From Adiantum capillus-veneris (lineage: Eukaryota > Streptophyta > Polypodiopsida > Polypodiales > Pteridaceae), in contig CM043966.1 in the NCBI GenBank assembly GCA_014529385.2, positions 95,912,587 through 95,976,586 on the forward strand: DNA of 64,000 nt. Reading direction: 5' to 3'. Positions 11,276 to 22,642 of the stretch are shown piece by piece. Made by a program: the position numbers and the translations under genes. The first letter of the stretch is position 1. Every line of letters begins with the position of its first letter. The notes beneath the pieces are model-generated. The model worked only from the letters and a program-made list of their open reading frames with translations. It was not told where the DNA came from and made no database searches.

Positions 11276-11527
11276 TGTTACCATATACATGTGGTAGTGA
11301 TGTGTGTGAACACATGTGGTAGTGATGTGTGTGAACACACTAGGACCGCCGGGGCATTTTTTCCCTCTTTAGGAGGTTTTTTCCCCCGTGCATTGTATAT
11401 ACGCCCATCACTCTAGGGCTATCTATCTTTCCATTGCACACTAAGTAATACACTCTCTATTGTGTGCCTTGAGCTTCCTTCGTCTTCTCCAAGCTGTGTG
11501 TGTTTCTCTGCAACCCTAATTCCAACA
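11276..11527 (+). repeat. Copia 5' LTR (252 bp)
   Basis: It starts TGTTACC and ends CCAACA. A 25 bp unit beginning ACATGTGGTAGTG is present twice at the 5' end but once in the 3' LTR, which explains the length difference exactly. A TATA-like TGTATATA lies at 11394. Confidence 0.95.
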
Positions 11528-11529
11528 AT

Positions 11530-11541
11530 TGGTATCAGAGC
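11530..11541 (+). other. Primer binding site, initiator tRNA-Met type
   Basis: TGGTATCAGAGC follows the LTR by two bases, the standard copia primer site. Confidence 0.93.
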
Positions 11542-11854
11542 ATGTCACGTCCTCCCGGGCTTAGTCGCCAGCTGCTCCAGCACACGCCTGCTCACTTTCT
11601 CCGATTTCAGTGAGCTTTGGCAAGCGTTCGCAGGTCTGCTCAGAATTTTGATTTGGGCTCATTTCGGCCTCCGTTTCCACTACGGGCAGTACTGCACAGG
11701 CTATTTCGTCATTTTGTGCAGATTTTCTGTCAGTGCCGTTTTCTGCATAACAGGTGCCTTATAGTCTTCTACGGTTTGTGCTATATAGCACAAGTTGTTC
11801 CCGCTCCATTTCTCCTATTTTCGGGCAGTTTTAACATCAGGTGCAGCATTTACC

Positions 11855-14800
11855 ATGGCTGACAACAACAACACAGATGTGTTCAAGATGTTTGCTGCTG
11901 AGGACAGGTTGGATGGGGACAACTACCCTATGTGGGCTTATATGATGCAACACGTTCTTGTGTCAAAAGGTGTCTGGAACATTGTGCAGGGCATTGATGT
12001 ACGTCCTGGTTCTGAAGATGTAAGCGATATTGAGGATGTTGCAGGTCTTGCTGCAAGGATTGCAGCTGTTAGAGTTGTTTTGCCTACAGCAGAACAAGCT
12101 CGTTGGGATGTTAAGGATGCGCAGGCTCATGCATTGATTGCGTTGTCTGTGAAGCGCACCATTATTCCTCACATCCGTTCAGCAAAATCTGCAAAACAGG
12201 CTTGGGATATTCTAGCAGGTCTTTATGCAAGCCGCAATGAGGCTAAAATTGCTTTGCTGCGTAAAGAGCTAGAGTCGAAGATTATGCATGAGGAAGATGA
12301 TATGGACACTTTCCTTGCTAGTGTCAAGGATATCAATGAGCAACTCATTTCTGCAGGTGAAGTCATTTCTGACAGTTCCCTTGTGCAGACTGTTCTTGAT
12401 GCCTTACCAGATTCCTACCAGACTTTTGCTAGTACTTGGAGACTGATGACCCAAGGAAATCCTGAAGTTGTCAAGTTTGATGCATTATGCACATTGCTGT
12501 TGCAAGAGTCACTTTCTAGAAAAAACAGGACTAGGCAGCGTGCAGTTGAACAGGCTTTTATTGCTTCTCAAAGAAAGGGTGGTAACAGTAATGCAGCCAC
12601 TTCTTATGGTTCTGCTGCGAGTGGCAAAATTTCTGTTCCTAATGCTTCTGCTGGCAGCACTTCGTCTGGCAATTCTGGTGATAAGGGCAAAAAGAAAATG
12701 CGTTGCCATTATTGTAAAGCCAATGATCACTTGATCAAGTCGTGTCCTAAGTTGAAGGCCAAAGAGGCTAAGAAGAAAGAGGGTGGTTCCACTGCAAATG
12801 CTGGTTCCACTACAAATGCAGCCATTGTTGAGTCTTCTGTGAAAGGAGATTGTGATGCTGATGTTGATGCAGAATGGGCTTTTAGCGCAGAGTGCACTTA
12901 CAATCCTGCTGTCCATGATGCATGCTTGTCAGTTGCTGCAGATTCACATGTGTGGTATTTCGACAGTCGTGCTACAAAGCACATTACCTCACATCGTGAA
13001 TTGTTTACCTCTCTCCAGTCTGTCCCTCATGGGAATTCAGTCACTTGTGCCAACAACGCCTCTTATCCAGTTCAGGGAGTTGGAAAGATTGTGCTCACTG
13101 CTGCTAATGGCAGTTCCTTCACACTTGTTGATGCACTTTATGTACCTGGGATCAAGAAGAATCTATTGTCTGTATCCGCACTTGCTAGACTTGGACTTGT
13201 AGTCAAATTTGTGGATGACAGATGTACAGTTCATGATCTCAGTTTTGGTGATGAAATTGTTGCATCTGGGCTTTTGTGCCGTGGGCTGTATAAGCTCACT
13301 TTGTATGACAAGTGTGGACAAAATTTTGCAAATGCTGTTGCAGATTCAAGGGCTATTTCAGATGCAAAACTTTGGCATGCACGTTTTGGTCATCTGAATT
13401 TTGCCAGTTTGCTGCGTTTGCAGAAATCTGATATGGTTGCTTCTTTGCCGCCTCTTGAAGCACCTATCAAACATGTTTGTGAAGGCTGTATTCTGGGTAA
13501 AATGCAGCGTTCTAAGTTTCCAAAGGATGGTTCAGTTAGGGCCACATGCAGGTTGCAACTTGTGCATAGTGATGTTTGTGGGCCCATGCAAACTCCGTCC
13601 TTGGGCAATTACCTATACTTCGTGACTTTCATTGATGATTACTCCAGGCATGCATGGGTATTTCCGCTTAAAGCAAAGTCCGAAGTTTTTATGTGCTTCA
13701 AACAATTTTTGGCTATGGCTGAAAATGTCTCAAAATGTACTATGGGCACCCTCCGTTCCGATCGAGGGGGGGAGTATATGTCTCATGAATTTAATGCATT
13801 TCTGGCTAGTCGTGGGATAAAACACCAATGTACAGTGCCTTATACACCTCAGCAAAATGGTGTTGCTGAGAGGAAAAACAGGTCACTAACGGAAATGGCA
13901 CGATGTATGGTCAAAAGTCAAGCTTTGCCGCATTCTTTTTGGCTTGAGGCCATCATGTGTGCCACTTATGTACTTAACAGGTGTCCTACGAAAGCTTTGC
14001 AGTCTATTACTCCATATGAAGCATGGCATGATAGAAAACCTTCTATTGAGCACATGCGTGTTTTTGGCTGTTTGGCATATGCTTTGGTGCCACAAGTGCA
14101 GCGCAGAAAATTGGATGATAAGGCTGTCAAATGTATTTTTGTTGGTTATAGTGCTGAAAGCAAAGGTTACAGGTTGTATCATCCGCAAACAAAACGTATT
14201 TTGGTTTCACGGGATGTAGTGTTTGTGGAAGATTCTGTTCAACCCTTGCTGTCATGTACTAGAGACAGTAATGTAAGCTCACAGGACATTTATGACACTT
14301 TGTTGCCTCTTTTCAGTGGTGGAAATACGAATGTAAGTTCCAATGAGGCAAATGTACAGCCTATGGAGGTTTCTGAAAATGTTTTAGAACAGCCTATTAC
14401 TGATGCAGATGTACATGATGTACTTGATGAGGAAAGGGCTGAAAATGAGCAGGCTAGAGGTATGCCAAAATGGCTGGTGCACACTTTGCGTGACAGTAAA
14501 TTGGATGCACCTTTATCTAGTCGTACTCGTTCAGGCTCTCGCCATGCATCTTATGCATCAGATTGTTATGCTTTGGCTGTGTCTAGTTTACATGATGTTG
14601 AGGAGCCTCTGTCTTTTGATGAAGCACAGAATTCAGAAAATTGGATTGCTGCCATGAAATCAGAATATGATGCACTTATAGAGAATGACACATGGACTTT
14701 ATGTGATTTGCCTCCTGGCAAAAAGGCCATTGGTACGAAGTGGGTTTACAAGTTGAAACGCAAGCCGGATGGTGAGATCGATCGCCATAAGGCTCGACTT

Positions 14801-16210
14801 GTTGCAAAGGGTTATGCACAACAAAAAGGCATAGATTATGAAGAGACTTTTGCTCCCACTTGTCGTATGACTACTGTGCGTTTTCTATGTGCATTGGCAG
14901 CTCATTTTGGTTGGGATGTACATCAATCAGACATTGTTACTGCTTTCTTGAATGGTGACATATTTGAGGAAGTTTATGTAACGCAGCCTCGCGGTTTTGT
15001 CATAAAAGGACAAGAGGACAAAGTGTGCAAATGTAAGAAGGCTTTGTATGGGTTGAAGCAATCTCCTCGTGCTTGGTATGAGAAAGCTGACACTCATTTG
15101 GTTAAACGAGGCTTTCGTAACAGTCCAACAGAAAGCACATTGTATGTAAAGCGTGAGGATGATGTATTTCTCATTGTGGTTCTTTATGTTGATGATTTGC
15201 TGATCACTGGACCAAATGAGAGACATATTGCTGAATTTAAGGCTGATTTGAATGCTACTTTCAAGATGAAAGATTTGGGGCTGTTGCATCATTACTTGGG
15301 TATACAGTTTAAGCAGTGTGATGGTGGTATTGCCTTGTGTCAGAAAAGTTACATAGAGACATTGCTATGTAAGTTTGGACTTGAGGATTGCAAACCTATT
15401 GCCACTCCCATGGAAACAGGTTTGAAGTTGAGTCTACATGATGCTGGCGATCCTGCTGATGTCACTCTTTACCAAACTGCTGTTGGCTGCCTCATTTATG
15501 TATGCAACACGAGGCCAGATATTCAATTTGCAGTCTCGCAGGTCAGCAGATTTATGCATAGCCCAGGGTCTAAGCATTGGCAGGCTGTCAAGAGGATTTT
15601 CCGCTACCTTAGTGGCACTTTACATCTTGGCTTGTTTTATCCCAAGGGGGGATCATTGCCGCCAGACTTACATGCTTTTTCGGACTCAGATTGGGCTGGT
15701 TGTTTTGACACGCGAGTGTCCACAAGTGGTTTTTGTTTCATGCTTGGCAGTTCATGTATATCATGGTTGAGCAAGAAGCAACCTACTGTGGCCACTTCGA
15801 GTTGTGAGGCTGAGTATAGGGCAGTCTTCACAGCTACGGTTGAGTGTGTATGGCTCAGACGCCTTATGGCTGACTTGGGTGTTGGACAGGACACTGCCAA
15901 CACTATCTACACTGACAGTCAGAGCGCATTGGCAGTTGCGAGGAACCCAGTTTTTCATGCTCGCACAAAGCACATTGAGGTGCATTACCACTATGTCAGG
16001 GAGAGGCTCTCAGCAGGAGAGATCAGCTTGGCTTATGTGCCAACACAGGACAACCTCGTGAGAAGCTTGAAGCTTTCCGCAAAGCTTTGGGCTTACTCCC
16101 CTTTGTGGACTGATCCTGTCCTCAGGGCATGGCACTTCCCTTTACTCATGTGCCAGCTCTCGTTCACCGCATCACTCCAGGGGGGATTTGTTACCATATA
16201 CATGTGGTAG
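11855..16210 (+). CDS. Copia gag-pol polyprotein, uninterrupted but with C-terminal lesion
   Basis: The start is the ATG at 11855 (MADNNNTDVF), inside a longer open frame. Order: gag, CCHC knuckle (CHYCKANDHLIKSC), protease, GAG-pre-integrase HHCC, integrase core (HSDVCGPM, then RSDRGGEY and NGVAERKN), reverse transcriptase (TAFLNGD, YVDDLLI) and RNase H (SDSDWAG, TDSQSALA). The protease site reads DSRAT in place of DSGAT, a one-base change at the glycine. At about 16056 the expected LADxFTK segment is absent and the frame shifts, so the open frame runs on into the 3' LTR to 16210; the ancestral C-terminus (REKLEAF) is readable in another frame and ends at 16113. The protein would probably not be functional despite the open frame. 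Confidence 0.93.
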   Translation: MADNNNTDVFKMFAAEDRLDGDNYPMWAYMMQHVLVSKGVWNIVQGIDVRPGSEDVSDIEDVAGLAARIAAVRVVLPTAEQARWDVKDAQAHALIALSVKRTIIPHIRSAKSAKQAWDILAGLYASRNEAKIALLRKELESKIMHEEDDMDTFLASVKDINEQLISAGEVISDSSLVQTVLDALPDSYQTFASTWRLMTQGNPEVVKFDALCTLLLQESLSRKNRTRQRAVEQAFIASQRKGGNSNAATSYGSAASGKISVPNASAGSTSSGNSGDKGKKKMRCHYCKANDHLIKSCPKLKAKEAKKKEGGSTANAGSTTNAAIVESSVKGDCDADVDAEWAFSAECTYNPAVHDACLSVAADSHVWYFDSRATKHITSHRELFTSLQSVPHGNSVTCANNASYPVQGVGKIVLTAANGSSFTLVDALYVPGIKKNLLSVSALARLGLVVKFVDDRCTVHDLSFGDEIVASGLLCRGLYKLTLYDKCGQNFANAVADSRAISDAKLWHARFGHLNFASLLRLQKSDMVASLPPLEAPIKHVCEGCILGKMQRSKFPKDGSVRATCRLQLVHSDVCGPMQTPSLGNYLYFVTFIDDYSRHAWVFPLKAKSEVFMCFKQFLAMAENVSKCTMGTLRSDRGGEYMSHEFNAFLASRGIKHQCTVPYTPQQNGVAERKNRSLTEMARCMVKSQALPHSFWLEAIMCATYVLNRCPTKALQSITPYEAWHDRKPSIEHMRVFGCLAYALVPQVQRRKLDDKAVKCIFVGYSAESKGYRLYHPQTKRILVSRDVVFVEDSVQPLLSCTRDSNVSSQDIYDTLLPLFSGGNTNVSSNEANVQPMEVSENVLEQPITDADVHDVLDEERAENEQARGMPKWLVHTLRDSKLDAPLSSRTRSGSRHASYASDCYALAVSSLHDVEEPLSFDEAQNSENWIAAMKSEYDALIENDTWTLCDLPPGKKAIGTKWVYKLKRKPDGEIDRHKARLVAKGYAQQKGIDYEETFAPTCRMTTVRFLCALAAHFGWDVHQSDIVTAFLNGDIFEEVYVTQPRGFVIKGQEDKVCKCKKALYGLKQSPRAWYEKADTHLVKRGFRNSPTESTLYVKREDDVFLIVVLYVDDLLITGPNERHIAEFKADLNATFKMKDLGLLHHYLGIQFKQCDGGIALCQKSYIETLLCKFGLEDCKPIATPMETGLKLSLHDAGDPADVTLYQTAVGCLIYVCNTRPDIQFAVSQVSRFMHSPGSKHWQAVKRIFRYLSGTLHLGLFYPKGGSLPPDLHAFSDSDWAGCFDTRVSTSGFCFMLGSSCISWLSKKQPTVATSSCEAEYRAVFTATVECVWLRRLMADLGVGQDTANTIYTDSQSALAVARNPVFHARTKHIEVHYHYVRERLSAGEISLAYVPTQDNLVRSLKLSAKLWAYSPLWTDPVLRAWHFPLLMCQLSFTASLQGGFVTIYMW
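16176..16188 (+). other. Copia polypurine tract
   Basis: CCAGGGGGGATT precedes the TG of the 3' LTR. Confidence 0.85.
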
Positions 16211-16415
16211 TGATGTGTGTGAACACACTAGGACCGCCGGGGCATTTTTTCCCTCTTTAGGAGGTTTTTTCCCCCGTGCATTGTATATACGCCCATCACT
16301 CTAGGGCTATCTATCTTTCCATTGCACACTAAGTAATACACTCTCTATTGTGTGCCTTGAGCTTCCTTCGTCTTCTCCAAGCTGTGTGTGTTTCTCTGCA
16401 ACCCTAATTCCAACA
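16189..16415 (+). repeat. Copia 3' LTR (227 bp)
   Basis: It starts TGTTACC and ends CCAACA, the same as the left LTR without the extra 25 bp unit. Confidence 0.95.
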
Positions 16416-18567
16416 AGCATCATAAGGCACATTGATCTGTTCAAAGGGCTTGTAGAAAAGTGGTACATTAGATTTAGATGGGTGGAAATGTCCCGCAATG
16501 GTATTACAATTTCTTTGATTATACACAAAATAAAAATCCGATCTCTGAATTTTAGCCAAACTGCAAACTATGAAAACAAGGGGATTCAAGTTTTGGGGCT
16601 GCACGGAATCAAAAAATTCAAAAATTCCTTTGTGCCTGGTCGAATTACTACTCTGACATTTGCCAGGCGGAAACTACGTAAATCAAAGATCTCTGTATGT
16701 ACTCTATACGGCTGTTGTAGCAGCAAGAATCCAATGAGATCCAAAACAATTAGTCTGTGCAATCATTGTGTGCATACATATAAGTAGCTAGAAACAGAAA
16801 AGAGTATATTATTTAAGTACAATGGATATTACCAAAACAACCATATCTACTTGAAGCAAGAATCCATACTGGTCATTTCTAATGTTGACATTCTGTTGTT
16901 GATTGTCGATGTTCCCTTCTGTATTGCCAAGAGTATCCACCTCTTGTGGTTGTGCAGTACAGGACTCTTGTGTTTCCAAGGCTGAATGGTTAACTTGTTA
17001 TGTTTTCTGTTCCTGGATTTGATTTCCAACATTGACCTCCTCCTCTGTATCTTCTCTTGGCTTTGAAGAGCTCTTCACATCAGCAATTATTGGAGCTTGG
17101 ACTGCCTCATATTGATCATGTGCCTCATCCTGTGCCACAATAATAGGCACTCCCTTATCCTCCTCTACTTTGCCTAGACCCTCAGTTGCATTCCTCAGTT
17201 CTGAAGAGCATTTTACATCAACATTTTCAAGAGCTTGGTCTACTTCACATTGATCAACCCCAACTTCCATTTCAGCCGCTCCAAGTGCAACGCAAACCGG
17301 TGGCTGTTCCTCTAATATGGGGTCAGTTTTAGGGATTTGGTTTCCAGTGGTGGAAACTAGCATGACTTCCTCATCACTGTTCATTGTTAAAGTTATTATA
17401 TGGTCATCGACAAAACTGTCTTCTGTATCTAAAACTCTTGGAGTTGAAAGAGATAGTAGATGTTGAATGATTGAGTGCGTGGTACCTTTGTGAATATTCC
17501 AAGGTATAATTCTCCATAGCATTCTGCAAAATTAGGTGAACTTGTGCTCAATAATTCAATTAATAATAGCACCAAGTTGTTCCAAACCATAGCAAGGAAA
17601 TACCTTAGACATAAATGGATTCAAAGCAAAAAAACTTTGTTGTATGTACTCTATGTGGAGAAGACATCTCCAACCACGGGAATTTTGATCTGTTTGATTA
17701 GGCACTTTGACAACTTTAAACGTTTCCCTGTAGAGTTCATTATTTCCACAAAGCCTTCTGTAGAAGTGAAGTAATCTTTTTACACATCTATGAACAGTGA
17801 AAGTTACTTGTCCTTAAAAATATTGAGGTCATCATCCATAGCCCAAATAAACACTCACACTCTTATCTTTGAAGGTGTGCCTCGTATGGAGTTGATAGTC
17901 CATACCACTTGTTTTTCCAGTTCAATGCATACAAGGCTCCAATGATTATTTGATTCATATGGAAACACCAAATTTGTGACCTAAAGCATTGGACAGTGGA
18001 AAAACCATCTCTCCAATGTGCCATGAGGGGTGTTTTTTATTCGGAGTGGCACAGACAACTGTGGATCTAAAGCATGTATTTTAGTATGTGTTTGTTGAGG
18101 GAGTTGGCTCTTTATTAAGCTACAATCAAAAACAAGGATTTAATTAGAGACCAAATACAAAAGTAAAGGATCTTAAAGGTAGAGAAGGGAACTTACTTTA
18201 GGCATAAAGAAACAATAGAATTTGTAATTTGTGCATTGGGATCTTTCAAAATCCCAATATCAACAGAATCCAGAGCTAATTTCCAAGTACTATCAGCAAG
18301 GGGAATGGTTTCTAACAGTCCTTCTTTCATGGAATGTAAAATATCATTGTTTCTTTCATTTAAGTCTGTGGTAACTAGCCCATAATTTCTCCTTTGTGCC
18401 TCTTCATCAGGAGCAGCAGTTTGTATCCTCTTTAATTTCTCTGCTTCCAAGTAACATCTTTCTTCTTGCTCAGCTCTGGCTTTGGTGTTCACATCATGAG
18501 TAACCTCATGAATCTTAACCCCTTGCTCCCGTCGGCGGCCTAGTGATATTAGCAATATATCCTTCAT
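16416..18567 (-). pseudogene. Gene B copy 2, 5' part: Ulp1-like domain, acidic linker, start of FCP1-like domain
   Basis: Exons by homology to copy 1: 18567-18197, 18119-17861, 17757-17604, 17523-16833 and 16754 downward. All junctions match those of copy 1, and intron 1 keeps its GTAAGT donor. The Ulp1-like part has NNHWSL with its His and an Asn at the Asp position (INSIRG), as in copy 1, but the catalytic Cys codon has become Arg (QNSRGW). Exon 2 has an in-frame stop near the PML/V motif, exon 3 has lost its first residues, and exon 4 carries a frameshift and a TAA near 16998. Exon 5 begins LIVLDLIGFLL, so the second Asp of the DxD motif is also missing. A deletion and frameshift lie near 16605. 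Confidence 0.75.
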
Positions 18568-18586
18568 TTTAGGGTCAATAAACTCA

Positions 18587-18996
18587 TTAGGGTGAGGAGC
18601 TTATCGTACTACAATGTACTTTCTTGACCGTCTCATTGTCCTTGTCCATTATTGTGACACGGTGAGTATGAGCAGCAACAATGGTGATATCTTTAAAGTA
18701 CTCTAGTAAAAAATCTTATGCTGCTTCTTGAAGACAGAGCAAGCCAATAGCCTTCCATGTCATTGTACCAACACATCCTTCCTCGCAAATTTGCCTTACT
18801 GCTCTTTGGAAAGGAAGTTTAGAGACACAAAGATCAATACATTTTTGAGATTTTTTGATCTCTCTAAATAAACCCATGTTTTTGTGATTATTTCTTGTTC
18901 TTGTTCCCTTCAATATCTTCATTGGTTTATCTGGTCTTTTCTTCTTACTAGCAGACCTTTCCCTGCCTTCCTTGTTGTTGCCTTTGTTCTTGCCAT
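18587..18996 (-). pseudogene. Divergent histone H3-like domain, directly upstream of (possibly fused to) gene B
   Basis: From the ATG at 18996 the tail reads MARTKATTRKAG, keeping R2, K4, R8 and K9 of H3 but with Ala at position 10. After a one-base frameshift the core follows: GLFREIKKSQK, LPFQRAVRQI, CLQEAA, a TAA at 18716-18718 where Glu is expected, then DFLLEYF and HRVTIMDKD. These match the alpha-N, alpha-1, alpha-2 and alpha-3 parts of H3 in order and spacing. The segment between the alpha-1 end and QEAA is one residue longer than in canonical H3 and contains Trp, features known from centromeric H3 (CENH3). The core frame ends at 18587-18589, where one extra T separates it from the gene B frame; window bases 1-24 of copy 1 lack this T and read through. 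A fusion is inferred, not shown. It is too divergent to be a recently captured host H3. Confidence 0.75.
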
Positions 18997-19020
18997 TCCA
19001 CTGTACGATGAAAATTCAAG

Positions 19021-19023
<3 letters not shown>

Positions 19024-19088
<65 letters not shown>
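19024..19088. repeat. (CT)n microsatellite upstream of the H3-like sequence
   Basis: An uninterrupted CT run about 28 bp from the H3-like start codon. Confidence 0.97.
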
Positions 19089-19091
<3 letters not shown>

Positions 19092-19167
19092 TGTGCATCA
19101 CGGCATGTGGGCTGAAAATTGAGGAGGACAAAGAGCTTATCGCATGCCATGCTCCAATTTTTGGATG
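19089..19167 (+). repeat. CT-flanked unit, copy 1
   Basis: About 79 bp starting TGTGCATCACGGC, with GGGCTGAAAATTG and CATGCTCCAA inside. It is similar over its whole length to 22176-22252, and both are flanked by CT runs on both sides. Its first bases resemble the arms of the hairpins at 23149 and 23295. Confidence 0.7.
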
Positions 19168-19226
<59 letters not shown>

Positions 19227-19246
19227 CAACACACACACACACTTCT
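19168..19246. repeat. (TC)n(AC)n compound microsatellite
   Basis: A CT run passes directly into CA repeats with few interruptions. Confidence 0.95.
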
Positions 19247-19249
19247 ACA

Positions 19250-22075
19250 TATGTGCAATAGTACCGGAATGCTCATTGCAAATGGTGTATCTTTATGGCA
19301 AGGCACCAATGACTTTACATGTAGAAAGCACAATGGTGATAGCATGATTGACTATATGTTGTTTTCGGAAGCCACTCTAGAATGAATACAAAGCTTTACA
19401 CTTGGTGAATGGAATCTGGAATCTGGAATCAGATCATAGGATGCTATGTATTGACCTCAAGTGCGGTAAAAGACCCAAGCATGTAGCCTCCAATCATGAT
19501 GTGAATCATTTGTACCTACATCTAGACTTCAAACGAGCACTTATATATGTTGATATGGTGGACCAAATGTTAAGCATGACAGAGCATCAAGAGAGACCAA
19601 CATTAGAATGCAAGTGGAAAGTTTTCAAAGAAGTAATTATCTCTTGTGCGAAGGAATGCTTTTTGGTGAAACACATGTCTTGCAAAAGATCTAAGAAGGG
19701 TAGCACCAAGAAGAAATGGTTTGACATGGAATGTAGTCAAGCCCGAAAACACTTGCTAAGGTTGGATGCAAGCAAAGACAAGGAAGGTTACTTGGAATGT
19801 TCACACACATACAAATCACTTGTTCAAAAAAAGAGGAGAAGGTGGGAAGTCAAAAAACAACTTCTTCTAGCGCAAGAGAAATCACATGCATATGGCAAGT
19901 TTTGGCAAAATCTAAAAGGCAAGCGTGTTGAGAGCTTTGGTGACTTGACTCTTGAGAATATGTATATGCATTGCAAGAACCTCTATGAGCAACCCAATGT
20001 TGATAAGATGGAGTGTTGTAGCTCCCTTCTGCTTATGCCTCCCTTTTTTACCATTGAAGATATATGTTGCGCGCTTGAGAAACTTTCTACTCGCAAGGCA
20101 GGGAACCTTCAAGGTGTCAAGGCTGAAATGATTGAATGGACAAGCAATAAAACATGATATTGGATACACGATATGTTTAACCTTTCATTTTAGCATGGCA
20201 TGCCTCATGATTGAGGTGAAAATTAAATCAAACTTTTGCACAAAGGAGGAGATGTAAACAATGTGAACAACTATCGCACTATAATGGTTGGTTCTTTAAT
20301 GGAAAAATTATTTGGATGTATCATTGAGATGAAGATAAGTGAATGGGCTGAAAAGAATGGCAAATGTGCGCTAGGCCAAGCAGGTTTTTGAAAGCATCAT
20401 AGCATTATTGATCACCTTGTCACTCTTTGAGTTCTTATGGAAGCGTCTCGATTGAAAGGAAAAAAGTTGTATTGTTGCTTTGTGGATTTCAAGAAATCTT
20501 TTGACAACCACGAGGAAATCTATGCAAAGCCTTCAAGTGCCGAGAGAATTTATGCATGCAGTCTTTTGCATACTAAAAAGTGATATGTCGACTACGTATG
20601 GGAGATGGAATTTCAAAATTTTTTGCAAGCACCATTGGTGTCAAGCAAGGATGCCCGCTTTCCCCAACCCTCTTTGGGCTACTCGTTGATGAATTGGAAT
20701 GCATGGTTCTTGATTTTATGCAACAAGAAGGCATAGAAGAGGTTAAGATCGTAAATCCGGTGATCAAGCTTTTGCTTTATGCCGATGATTTAGTGCTCTT
20801 GGCACATACCTTAGAAGATGCACAAAAGCTTATGAGTGTCTTGGAACACTTTTGCCTACATAGTGGGCTGATCGTGAATGGATCCAAAACCAAGGTTATG
20901 CTTGTAAAGACCCTCAATGATGAAAATCCATGCATTGTATACAACAATGAGCAACTTGAAGTGGTAGATAGCTTCAAGTACCTCCTTGAGGCTCCATCCA
21001 ATCATAGATGGAAGGATTGTGCAATGCGTCACTTGGAAGCCAGAAAGAGGGCTTATTATGCATTTGAGAACATGTGCAATGCTGGAGAGATCAAGTGTTG
21101 GGCTCTCAAAAAGTACCTCTTTGACACATTGGTAACACCGGTGCTTGTTTATGGAGTGGAGGTGTGGGGTCGTAGCATCGGGAAGTCTACTTGGAAAGAG
21201 TTTGAGAATGTCCAAAAGCGTTTTCTCACCAACTTTCTCTGAGTCAAGACACAAACACCCTACATGCTCTTACTTCTTGAGTTTGGATTGCTTCCCATTG
21301 AGATCTTGGGCATGCAAAGGGTTGTGGAGTACATGCTTAAGACACAACGTAGCCCTTTGTATCGACTTCCTAGAATCGCATATGAAACAAGTCAAAAGGT
21401 CCAAAAGACATGCAAAAGCAAAATACTAAGTTCGGGGTGGATGCTTGACATTAAGAAATGGTTTGGAAGATGGGATGCATGTCACTTGGTCAAGGATGCA
21501 TCGATCGACTCCCAAGCTAATGAGGCCTTTTTACAACACCAATGTATCACGGCTTAGGAGAAATCTGAAGGTTCTTGGTTTAGCCATTACACCACACACA
21601 TTGCCGCAAACTACAAATCTCTCTTCTTCTCTGAATGCGGTAACCGAACCCACCCCTACATCCTTGAGCCCATCCCATTGAGTGAGATCCACACCATTGC
21701 CTCCATTTGTCTTAGCTCCCATTCTCTACGCTGCGAGACAGAACGTTGGGGCACCTGCGAGGAGTCTCATCAACTTTGCACCTTATGCCCTTATTAAGTG
21801 CGAGAGAGTGAGTACCACACACTACTTGAGTGCTCAGCTTTTGACCACATTAGGTCCTCTTTTCCCCATATATTCAGCCATGATCTCTCCCTACATACCT
21901 TCCTCTCCCAACCACGATGTGGACTCTCTATTGCGATGCTCATTTCATCCATTTTTGAGCATCGAGAGTCACTTATGACCTCCACTCACACCAGGTGACA
22001 TGTTCATTTGGTCCCATAGGTCATATTTGACCTCCAAGGACGATAATAGAACTATCTAACTATCTATCTATCTCT
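19250..22075 (+). mobile_element. Non-LTR retrotransposon (LINE) remnant, 5' truncated
   Basis: The first part is the C-terminal end of an AP-like endonuclease: SLWQGTNDF, MIDYMLF and NLESDHRML, which contains the SDH motif. A long linker rich in Lys follows, open from 19402 to 20157. The reverse transcriptase is split over frames and has a core VKQGCPLSPTLFGLL and YADDLVLLA (20580-21242). A C-terminal zinc-finger-like segment (EYHTLLECSAFDHIRSS) is near 21800-21870. There are many stops and frameshifts. The 3' end runs into CTAT repeats, poly-C and CT. The clade is not determined. It lies between the H3-like sequence and gene C of copy 2. Confidence 0.85.
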
Positions 22076-22087
22076 CCCCCCCCCCCC

Positions 22088-22175
<88 letters not shown>
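22076..22175. repeat. Poly-C followed by (CT)n
   Basis: About 23 C residues and then a CT run of 77 bp. Confidence 0.95.
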
Positions 22176-22353
<178 letters not shown>

Positions 22354-22555
22354 ACATCAACAAACACTCTGGAGATACCTCTCTTGGTGGATAGAAGTGG
22401 TCCTATGTGCTACCTTCAATTGGTTGAAAACGCTTGAAGGAATTCGTTTGCTCTTCACTCTGTGTCTGTGGCAATATCAACTTTGCAGCTTGGTTACAGA
22501 GGTCGTCTCGGAGGTTGCAGAGGTCGTTTCGAAGGTTGCAAAGGTCATCCCTTTG

Positions 22556-22558
<3 letters not shown>

Positions 22559-22638
<80 letters not shown>
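22559..22638. repeat. (CT)n microsatellite
   Basis: An uninterrupted CT run of 80 bp. Confidence 0.97.

Positions 22639-22642
<4 letters not shown>

Larger units (their letters stand above)
11276..16415 (+). mobile_element. Ty1/copia retrotransposon, young insertion in gene B copy 2
   Basis: The element is complete: 5' LTR, primer binding site, a single gag-pol frame, polypurine tract and 3' LTR. It is flanked by the 5 bp duplication AGCAT (11271-11275 and 16416-16420). The LTRs look identical except for one 25 bp tandem duplication in the left one, so the insertion is recent. It sits inside exon 5 of gene B copy 2. Confidence 0.97.

Noticed and set aside
12509-16061. Minus-strand and other-frame open frames over the copia pol
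   Set aside because: They are shadows of the gag-pol frame and carry no domains of their own.
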